A DNA stretch of 6,382 nt, from positions 1 through 6,382 of the forward strand of contig QMVM01000120.1 of the NCBI GenBank assembly GCA_003661105.1, in the 5' to 3' direction. This document shows positions 1 to 4,777 of the stretch, one piece after another. A model generated the notes under the pieces. It was given only the letters and a program-made list of their open reading frames with translations. It was not told the origin of the DNA and made no database searches. Each line of letters begins with the position of its first letter. Position 1 is the first letter of the stretch. The position numbers and the translations under genes are program-made. The DNA is from Methanosarcinales archaeon (lineage in GTDB: Archaea > Halobacteriota > Methanosarcinia > Methanosarcinales > Methanogasteraceae).

Positions 1-1
1 A

Positions 2-547
2 CACGTGATCACAGCAGACATTGGCGACTCGCTGGTGAATATCGCAAATGAGATGATTAAATATGATAGGTCAAGTACCGTCATTACAGAAGATGGAAAA
101 CCAGTCGGCATCATAACCGAGCGTGACATCTCTAGAAAGATTATACCCGGCGATAGGAAACCAAGCACAGTATCGCTTTCTGAGCTCATGACGACTCCGC
201 TAATCACAATTGATCAGAGTACGCCGGTGAGCGACGCGATTCAGATGATGCTCTCGAATAAGATCAGAAGGCTGCCAGTCTTCCGAAACGATGCCTTAGT
301 CGGCATCATCACGAGCCAGGACATCGTTACCGTATCCGCTGAGATGAGCGATGCCCTGAGGGAACTCATGGAATCTGAGGGCGACTCCATGCTTATATCA
401 GATTTCGAGGGTATATGCGATGCCTGTGGGCAGTATTCATACCACCTGACCGTCGTTGATGGGAGATCGCTATGTGATGACTGCAAAGACGCCAGATGGA
501 GAGAGCCAACCGACGACAGTCATGACTCTGCATACTTAGAGGGCTAA
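2..547 (+). CDS. CBS-pair protein with C-terminal zinc ribbon, 5' end truncated by window edge
   Basis: The reading frame is open to the left edge, and the first visible residues (ITADIGDSLVNIANEM) already lie inside a CBS domain, just after where a (V/M)xxVMT-type opening would be. The GTG at 5 is therefore probably not the true start and the N-terminus lies outside the window. Counting that GTG as 1, CBS repeat 1 spans about 1-46 (GKPVGIITERDI) and CBS repeat 2 about 58-112 (LMTTPLITID through LVGIITSQDIV). A C-terminal zinc ribbon follows with cysteines 138, 141, 157 and 160 (CDAC and CDDC, 15 residues between the pairs). CBS pairs usually bind adenosyl ligands such as AMP, ATP or SAM and regulate a partner; the ribbon could contact protein or nucleic acid. 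It has no catalytic domain and is probably a cytosolic sensor. It ends 3 nt before the Lrp gene, so the two are very likely co-transcribed. The ligand and partner are unknown. Confidence 0.9.
   Translation, partial: HVITADIGDSLVNIANEMIKYDRSSTVITEDGKPVGIITERDISRKIIPGDRKPSTVSLSELMTTPLITIDQSTPVSDAIQMMLSNKIRRLPVFRNDALVGIITSQDIVTVSAEMSDALRELMESEGDSMLISDFEGICDACGQYSYHLTVVDGRSLCDDCKDARWREPTDDSHDSAYLEG
538..543 (+). promoter_or_regulatory. Ribosome binding site for the Lrp-family gene
   Basis: AGAGGG lies 7 nt before the ATG at 551 and inside the last codons of the CBS gene. This supports that start and suggests translation from the shared mRNA. Confidence 0.6.
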
Positions 548-550
548 CGG

Positions 551-1039
551 ATGGATATCGTACAGAATATACTTGAGATCATCGAAAACGATCCTAAAAT
601 CGATATTAGCGAGATTGCAGCACTTACTGGCAGGTCGGATGAGGAGATCAGGGATTGTGTATGTCAACTGGAAGGAGACGGCACAATCCGCAAATATAAA
701 ACCATCATCGACTGGGACAAGGTAAATAACGGATTTGTTTATGCGATCATCGAGATAAAAGTATCTCTTGAGCGCGAAACCGGATACAATGTGGTTGCAG
801 ACCGTATCTCAAAATTCCCGGAGGTCAGATCGGTCAGATTGATGTCAGGGGATCATGATCTCTCGCTTACCATACGCGGCAAATCGATGAAGCGGGTTGC
901 GTTTTTTGTCGCAGAGAAGATTGCGACCCTGCCGCAGGTGCAGAGTACTGCCACACATTTCGTTCTGAAGACATACAAAGAGGATGGTGTGATCCTGCAT
1001 GAAACAGAGCACACAGAGCGCCTCCCGATTGTTGCATAA
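551..1039 (+). CDS. Lrp/AsnC-family transcriptional regulator
   Basis: This 162-residue protein has the usual Lrp/AsnC layout and length. An N-terminal winged helix-turn-helix occupies about 1-48 (ILEIIENDPKIDISEIAALT, then the recognition-helix region and the wing GTIRKYKTIID). A RAM/AsnC ligand-binding domain spans about 62-136 (FVYAIIEIKV, then the glycine turn MSGDHDLSLTIRG). A tail of about 20 residues follows (ending HTERLPIVA). Family members bind DNA as dimers or octamers and respond to amino acids or related metabolites. Its position directly before an aminotransferase gene (7 nt gap) suggests it controls this operon and senses a substrate or product of that enzyme; this is inference from context. 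The ATG start is supported by an AGAGGG site 7 nt upstream. I see no broken or missing elements. The specific effector cannot be read from sequence. Confidence 0.93.
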   Translation: MDIVQNILEIIENDPKIDISEIAALTGRSDEEIRDCVCQLEGDGTIRKYKTIIDWDKVNNGFVYAIIEIKVSLERETGYNVVADRISKFPEVRSVRLMSGDHDLSLTIRGKSMKRVAFFVAEKIATLPQVQSTATHFVLKTYKEDGVILHETEHTERLPIVA

Positions 1040-1046
1040 AAGGCAG

Positions 1047-2216
1047 ATGCGAGTCTCAGACACGGTGCAGAGTGTGCCGCCGTCGGGCATCCGCAGGTTC
1101 TTTGATCTGGCAAACGAACTTGAGGGTGTGATCTCGCTTGGAGTTGGCGAACCTGATTTTGTGACTCCGTGGCACATCAGGGAGTCATGCATCCATGCGC
1201 TCGAGCAGGGCTATACATCATACACATCAAACCAGGGACTCCCTGAACTGCGAGAAGAGATTGCGGGAACGTTCATGCGGAATCACTCACTCCACTACGA
1301 TCCGAACGAGGAGATACTGATCACGACTGGTGTTAGCGAGGGGATAGACCTTGCGATGCGTGCGATCTTGAATCGCGGCGATGAGGTTATTGTCTCTGAG
1401 CCGTGCTACGTCTCTTACGTCCCGACCGTAATCTTTGCCGGCGGAGTTCCGGTTACGGTTGCCACAGGCATCGAGAATGATTTCAAGGTTACGGCAGAGC
1501 GGATAGAGGATGCGGTAACTGAAAAGACGCGCGCAATCATGATAAATTACCCGAATAACCCGACCGGAGCGACGATGGGGAAAAAGGATCTCGAAGAGAT
1601 TGCCGATGTCGCAACCAAGTACGATCTGATCGTCATCTCTGACGAGATATACGATAAGCTAACGTACGACGGAAAACATACCTGTTTCTCATCCTTAAAC
1701 GGAATGATTACGAACACGGTTGTTTTCAATGGGTTTTCAAAGTCTCATGCGATGACCGGACTTCGGGTCGGATACGCTCTCGGAAGTAGTGACATCATCG
1801 GAGCGATGACGAAGATACACCAGTACACCATGCTCTGTGCCCCGATCACCTCGCAGATGGCTGCAATCGATGCGCTTCGTAATGGGCGGGTGGAGGTGGA
1901 GCGGATGGTGAGGGAGTACGACCGCAGGAGACACCTGATCATTAGCGGCTTTAACAGAATTGGGCTTGACTGCTTCTGGGGGAAGGGGGCATTTTATGCA
2001 TTCCCTTCGATTGCGGGCCTGGGAATGACCGCGGATGAATTTGCAGAGCGACTGATGCTTGAGAAGCGGGTGGCTGTTGTTCCAGGGGATGTGTTCGGGG
2101 ACTGTGGTAGTGGATTTTTGCGGTGCTCGTATGCTGCATCGAGGGATGATATAAAGGAAGCACTTCTACGGATCGGGGAGTTTGTTGAGTCCATTACAGG
2201 TGATGGGATCGCATGA
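1047..2216 (+). CDS. Class I/II PLP-dependent aminotransferase (aspartate/aromatic type)
   Basis: Fold-type I aminotransferase of 389 residues, the normal family length. Counting from ATG 1047, the opening SDTVQSVPPSGIRRFFDLAN is typical of archaeal members. LGVGEPDF is at 31-38, YPNNPTG at 168-174 (Asn171 contacts PLP), DEIYDKL at 199-205 (Asp199 pairs with the pyridine nitrogen) and GFSKSHAMTGLR at 229-240, where Lys232 should be the Schiff-base lysine. Arg359 in FLRCSYA should bind the substrate carboxylate. The frame extends upstream to an ATG at 999, but that would overlap the Lrp gene by 41 nt and add 16 atypical residues. ATG 1047 follows an AAAGGC ribosome-binding-like stretch (1039-1044) and matches the family N-terminus. 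It likely moves an amino group between an amino acid and 2-oxoglutarate in the cytosol. Sequence alone does not fix substrate choice among aspartate, aromatic or other amino acids. It is the last gene of the CBS-Lrp-aminotransferase operon. Confidence 0.93.
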   Translation: MRVSDTVQSVPPSGIRRFFDLANELEGVISLGVGEPDFVTPWHIRESCIHALEQGYTSYTSNQGLPELREEIAGTFMRNHSLHYDPNEEILITTGVSEGIDLAMRAILNRGDEVIVSEPCYVSYVPTVIFAGGVPVTVATGIENDFKVTAERIEDAVTEKTRAIMINYPNNPTGATMGKKDLEEIADVATKYDLIVISDEIYDKLTYDGKHTCFSSLNGMITNTVVFNGFSKSHAMTGLRVGYALGSSDIIGAMTKIHQYTMLCAPITSQMAAIDALRNGRVEVERMVREYDRRRHLIISGFNRIGLDCFWGKGAFYAFPSIAGLGMTADEFAERLMLEKRVAVVPGDVFGDCGSGFLRCSYAASRDDIKEALLRIGEFVESITGDGIA

Positions 2217-2451
2217 CACTGGACAAACTTGGTAGAGCGCACCATCATCAGCAGTAGGGCTGGATGAGCCCACAATAACATTCGAAGATTAAGAAAGTGC
2301 TGAAAGAAGATAGGCTCTTATCATATTTGGCATCGCAGACATGCGTATCGCAGGTAATTGAGATGGTTAAAATGCTCGCCTTGTGGATGTGGCGGGGGCA
2401 TAAATAGGAATAGCCCCGCGGCACCGGTTTTAGTGACCCCCATAAGGAGAA
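2217..2451. other. Spacer between convergent genes, no confident gene
   Basis: This spacer separates the plus-strand aminotransferase from the minus-strand kinase. It contains a perfect 5-bp hairpin at 2257-2271 (GGGCT/AGCCC, 5-nt loop), a 6-bp GC hairpin at 2392-2419, a short D-arm-like string (TTGGTAGAGCGC, 2229-2240) without the rest of a tRNA, and a plus-strand frame open from 2279 to the stop at 2405-2407. That frame has protein-like content (for example IKKVLKEDRLLSYLAS) but no ribosome binding site; its first usable start would be GTG 2297, giving 36 residues. I cannot assign it; it may be a gene remnant. Confidence 0.5.
2392..2430. terminator. Possible transcription terminator hairpin between convergent genes
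   Basis: GCGGGG (2392-2397) pairs with CCCCGC (2414-2419) around a 16-nt loop. On the plus strand a T4 run follows at 2427-2430. The loop is long and the T-run weak, so this is a tentative end for the plus-strand operon or, on the other strand, for the kinase transcript. Confidence 0.25.
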
Positions 2452-3525
2452 CTATCTCGAAAAATACGAATTAACGTTCTTGTAATCGAACTCATCCTCT
2501 GAGAGAGTATTTTTTATGAAATTAAACAGCTTCACCCTAATCTCGCGGTCAAGATTCGGATACCATACCGGGCTTGCCACCACGAGTCCGCGAAACGCGT
2601 AGAATAGCGGGATAACCTTCAAAACATCCCAATCTCCTGTTTTTTCCAGATAATTCTCCATGAACCGGTTGTATATCCTTTTATAGTCATGATCCAGCCG
2701 TCCGTGTTCCTGAAGCGAGTAGAAGATGTAGTTGGTAGCCATACTCGATATGTCGTCTGCTGCCTCGCCCCATTCACCACGGCTCCGGTCGAGAACAGTA
2801 AAGTCAGTTCCTTCCCGAAACATCACGTTCCACGGATGAAAATCTCCATGAACCATGCACAATCGGTCTGTTCCGGATTTTAGCTTCCATCGCCAGTCGA
2901 CACATGATCTCTCGATCTCGACAAGTTCCTTTTCTGTGATAAAGTCGAGATCGTCAGGATAACTGTCCATCAAGCCCATGATGCACTCACCATGCCCGAC
3001 AAGATCCCTGATCCGCCGTACGTAGAGTTCCCGGCTATCATGCTTCCGGGCGTGGATGTCAGCCAGATAACCTGATAATGCACTTGCCCGCTCCACGTCC
3101 AGTTCGGTTGCACCATCTGAGCGGATCCGCTCAAGATCAAGGAAATATTCGACGCCTTCGACCTCCTCCATCAGCAGGAAATACTCCTCTGCATCGCCTG
3201 CCGACTTGAGTCTACCATCGTGCGTGAAATAGCCGCAATCAATCGATCGCACGTGCTCTGGCAGTTTGTCAAATGTTGCGTGCTGCCAGATAAGGATCTG
3301 CGCCCGGTCGGAGAAATGATCGTGACCAAAACCGCCCTCAGTCCGCATGGCAGAGAGGACTGCGGTCATGGCTTCACCGTCTGCTGAGAATCTGATTAGG
3401 AGTGGCTTGCCATATCCGAACTCTTTGAGTCCTTCCTCGGTCTCGCCGAGTTTTCCTGTGCCTGTTACTACGATATCCTTCTTGTACACCTTTTTCAGGT
3501 ACTCGGCGATGTCGTCTGATTTCAT
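2452..3525 (-). CDS. Aminoglycoside-phosphotransferase-fold kinase, substrate unknown
   Basis: This 357-residue protein has the APH/choline-kinase fold. The catalytic loop is at 225-233 (VHGDFHPWN): Asp228 is the expected catalytic base and Asn233 a metal ligand. The second metal aspartate is Asp246, in VLDRSRGEWGEAADDIS in place of the usual IDxE/DFG pattern. The N-terminal lobe (about 20-125) has no canonical glycine loop; PLLIRFSADGEA and the acidic FLLMEEVEGVEYFLDL look like the nucleotide-lobe strands and hinge. A central block (about 168-190, VRRIRDLVGHGECIMGLMDS) and a late block (AFRGLVVASPVWYP, about 310-323) look family-specific. It should transfer a phosphate from ATP to a small hydroxylated or amino compound in the cytosol. 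A drug-resistance role is not implied; this branch looks like a housekeeping or metabolic kinase of unknown substrate. The ATG is supported by a strong ribosome binding site. It appears to be a single-gene transcript facing the upstream operon. Confidence 0.85.
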   Translation of the reverse strand: MKSDDIAEYLKKVYKKDIVVTGTGKLGETEEGLKEFGYGKPLLIRFSADGEAMTAVLSAMRTEGGFGHDHFSDRAQILIWQHATFDKLPEHVRSIDCGYFTHDGRLKSAGDAEEYFLLMEEVEGVEYFLDLERIRSDGATELDVERASALSGYLADIHARKHDSRELYVRRIRDLVGHGECIMGLMDSYPDDLDFITEKELVEIERSCVDWRWKLKSGTDRLCMVHGDFHPWNVMFREGTDFTVLDRSRGEWGEAADDISSMATNYIFYSLQEHGRLDHDYKRIYNRFMENYLEKTGDWDVLKVIPLFYAFRGLVVASPVWYPNLDREIRVKLFNFIKNTLSEDEFDYKNVNSYFSR

Positions 3526-3532
3526 GATATTT

Positions 3533-3540
3533 AGCTCCTT
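3533..3540 (-). promoter_or_regulatory. Ribosome binding site for the kinase gene
   Basis: On the minus strand AAGGAGCT lies just upstream of the ATG at 3525 (GGAG with about 9 nt spacing), fixing the start of the kinase. Such a leader indicates this is not a leaderless mRNA. Confidence 0.7.
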
Positions 3541-3570
3541 TTATGGCCCTGATGTAACATCTTTTGCGGA

Positions 3571-3610
3571 AGTTATAACTGTTATGACATTTCAAGCCAA
3601 TAAATAATCC
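3571..3610 (-). promoter_or_regulatory. Promoter region of the kinase gene with a 10-bp palindrome
   Basis: Two AT-rich boxes could serve as TATA elements on the minus strand. One is ATTATTTATTGG near 3598-3609, predicting a start near 3575. The other is the perfect palindrome AGTTATAACT at 3571-3580, predicting a start near 3550. The palindrome may instead be an operator. The sequence does not decide between them. Confidence 0.4.
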
Positions 3611-3626
3611 GGTATATGGTGTGGCC

Positions 3627-3708
3627 GGGGTGTGGTAAAGTCACGACCCCTGATTTCGCTATCGCTCAAATCCGTGGCATCGGTTGGATGCTCACATTTC
3701 AATTTTTT
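3627..3708 (+). ncRNA. Candidate small structured RNA (speculative)
   Basis: A TATA-like TAAATAA at 3600-3606 predicts a plus-strand start near 3628. Directly there, GGGGT-GTG (3627-3634) pairs with CAC-ACCCC (3642-3650, one bulged G at 3645) around a 7-nt loop. A second stem pairs GATTT (3652-3656) with AAATC (3668-3672). A T6 run at 3703-3708 could end the transcript. This gives a possible RNA of about 80 nt divergent from the kinase gene. No known RNA family is recognised, and the second stem is weak. Confidence 0.2.
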
Positions 3709-3822
3709 AGGATAATTTGATATTCATCGTTTAACTCGGGCGCAGGGTTAACAAGAAACTTTAAAATCGTAACTTCGACTATTTTCCTGTTGAGTGTGAG
3801 TGTTTTCACTTCATATCAAAAA

Positions 3823-3847
3823 TTTTTAAGCAAGCAATTCTTAAAAA
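3823..3847 (-). terminator. AT-rich inverted repeat, likely terminator of the small minus-strand ORF
   Basis: TTTTTAAG (3823-3830) and CTTAAAAA (3840-3847) form a perfect 8-bp inverted repeat with a 9-nt loop. On the minus strand it starts 10 nt after the stop at 3857 and supplies T-runs on both arms, fitting archaeal T-rich termination. It could work in either direction. Confidence 0.4.
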
Positions 3848-3856
3848 ATACGTGGC

Positions 3857-4105
3857 TTATTTTTCACTATCTTTAATTTTAATATTCTTATGTTTACGAA
3901 TATGGTCATTAAGAGTTTGCTCTCTATCTATGCCTCTTTCATCGGCTTCTGAGACCACTACCCTCCTATTTGCCCCCCTCACCCTCTGATTTTCTCTAAT
4001 CAGAGCTACAATTAACTGCACCCTTTCCCGTTGACTTAGATTTCGATTTGGTGGAGGAATTGGGGCACAACAAAGGATCGTGGTGGAACACTCTCTTGAT
4101 TTCAT
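3857..4105 (-). CDS. Small protein resembling the MCM C-terminal winged helix, possibly a remnant
   Basis: The ORF gives 82 residues from ATG 4105; a GTG one codon earlier is possible. The segment from about residue 23 (LSQRERVQLIVALIREN, then VSEADERGIDREQ) resembles the winged-helix domain at the C-terminus of archaeal MCM helicases and of small stand-alone relatives, where a helix is followed by a GIDRE-type turn. The usual ending (KLKREGxIYEP-like) is absent and replaced by lysine-rich sequence. The first 20 residues (MKSRECSTTILCCAPIPPPN) are odd and overlap a transposase-like fragment in another frame, suggesting a chimera made by deletion. Against pure chance are a ribosome binding site (AAGGAG, 8 nt spacing), a TATA box at the right distance and a T-rich end. 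If real it may bind DNA. I am unsure whether it is expressed. Confidence 0.4.
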   Translation of the reverse strand: MKSRECSTTILCCAPIPPPNRNLSQRERVQLIVALIRENQRVRGANRRVVVSEADERGIDREQTLNDHIRKHKNIKIKDSEK

Positions 4106-4113
4106 CACTCCAG

Positions 4114-4119
4114 CTCCTT
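4114..4119 (-). promoter_or_regulatory. Ribosome binding site for the small minus-strand ORF
   Basis: AAGGAG on the minus strand lies 8 nt before the ATG at 4105. This is near-ideal spacing and the main support for translation of the small ORF. Confidence 0.45.
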
Positions 4120-4142
4120 ATTACCAGCTTTGCTTCTTCTTC

Positions 4143-4170
4143 ACCGAATTCGGTTTGCCTGTGTTTATAA
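4143..4170 (-). promoter_or_regulatory. TATA box and 12-bp palindrome upstream of the small minus-strand ORF
   Basis: TTATAAA (minus strand, 4164-4170) predicts a start near 4140, about 35 nt before the ATG at 4105. Between TATA and the predicted start sits a perfect 12-bp palindrome ACCGAATTCGGT (4143-4154), a position where a repressor would block transcription. Both lie inside the transposase-like reading frame, so coincidence is possible. Confidence 0.35.
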
Positions 4171-4180
4171 CCCTTCTTGA

Positions 4181-4685
4181 ATACAGGTCACGCTGAACTT
4201 AAGCGCTGGTCTCGTGCAACAATCGTCCAGAGACGAGCGCGAGTTAGATGAGGTTCTCGATTATGCAGCAAGGCGCGGCGTTATTACTGTCGCGGCGGCA
4301 GGAAATCAAGGAGCCATCGGAAGTTCTGCCATCACCCGCCATCAGTGGGTGATTCCGGTTGCAGCTTGACCTTCAGAGCCGCACAATCAATCAGTCCAAC
4401 CCGGGAAATTCGATCGGAAGGCGAGGTCTGAGTGCACCCGGTGATAGTATCACCAGCTTCGGTGTTGAGGACGGCAAATTGCTCACGTCAGGAGGAACGA
4501 GTGCGGCAGCGCCATTCGTAACAGGAACTATCGCATTGCTGCGGTCAGAGTTCCCGGATGCTACGGCTGCCGAGGTGAAATTTGCGGCAACGCAAGCCTA
4601 CGCACCAAGACGAACTACGATCGTCCCACCTCTGTTGGATGCTTGGACGTCGTATGAATTTAGGATGAACACTCATTCTCTTTGA
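4181..4685 (+). pseudogene. Subtilisin-family (S8) serine protease, 5'-truncated and frameshifted
   Basis: Only the C-terminal half of a subtilase remains. Frame one (from after TGA 4178-4180) reads VTLNLSAGL, then LDEVLDYAARRGVITVAAAG with the oxyanion-hole Asn (AAAGN, codon 4304-4306), then WVIPVAA, and stops at TGA 4367-4369. The homology continues without a gap in another frame from 4368 (DLQSRTINQSN, RRGLSAPGD, GGTSAAAPFVTGTIALL) to TGA 4683-4685. The catalytic Ser codon is 4500-4502. The Asp and His motifs are missing, so no active protease can be made. The net shift is +1 (or -2) near 4366. The text resembles secreted or cyanobactin-maturation-like (PatA-type) bacterial subtilases more than archaeal ones, suggesting horizontal transfer followed by decay. 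The gene is cut exactly where the transposase-like fragment begins. Confidence 0.8.
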
Positions 4686-4777
4686 GTATTGGCACGAACA
4701 GCCGATTGATCAGGAGCTAATCGAGTCTGATAACCCTGCGTTTCCGAATCGTTTAGATGTGGTGGGGTTCAGGTTCA

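Larger units (their letters stand above)
3526..3856. other. AT-rich intergenic region without a protein gene
   Basis: This stretch of about 330 nt holds the leader and promoter of the kinase gene, then a structured patch (3627-3708), then strongly AT-rich DNA (roughly 3690-3856) much poorer in GC than the flanking genes. The only plus-strand frame of note is a 34-codon one from ATG 3616 to TGA 3718-3720, with no ribosome binding site. The minus strand across the same patch has a similar short open frame. I regard neither as a proven gene. The compositional shift fits foreign or decaying DNA at the edge of the relic cluster. Confidence 0.5.
3999..4187 (-). pseudogene. C-terminal fragment resembling an IS91-type transposase
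   Basis: This minus-strand frame is open for 63 codons, with TGA stops at 4188-4190 (upstream) and TAG at 3996-3998 (downstream). It reads FKKGYKHRQTEFGEEEAKL, then WSDEIKRVFHHDPLLCPN. The pattern W-xxx-I-K-x-V-F-xx-DPL-x-CP matches the end of IS91/IS801-like (Y2) transposases, where a CPxCG zinc motif follows. Here the second cysteine position is a TCC serine, one base from TGC, and the usual downstream sequence is missing. There is no start, and no catalytic tyrosine or HUH motif remains, so it would be inactive. It overlaps the small ORF at 3857-4105 in a different frame and abuts the protease relic. The assignment comes from motif memory only. Confidence 0.4.

Noticed and set aside
850..860. 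Palindrome GATCATGATC inside the Lrp gene
   Set aside because: It lies within well-conserved coding sequence and such short palindromes are expected by chance.
999..1046. Upstream ATG extending the aminotransferase by 16 residues
   Set aside because: It would overlap the Lrp gene by 41 nt, and the added residues do not resemble the family N-terminus. ATG 1047 is better placed.
845..1192. Minus-strand ORFs under the Lrp/aminotransferase junction
   Set aside because: They are antisense to two well-supported genes, with no domain or promoter. Shadow ORFs.
2221..2290. tRNA-like string TTGGTAGAGCGC resembling a D-arm
   Set aside because: The 5' half of the D-stem does not pair, no anticodon stem or T-arm forms, and there is no acceptor stem. 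At most a chance match or a tiny relic.
4669..4777. Open plus-strand frame after the subtilase relic (reads FEYWHEQPIDQELIESDN)
   Set aside because: It looks somewhat protein-like and might be a further remnant, but it has no start, no recognised family and runs into the antisense of cfbB, so it is not claimed as a feature.
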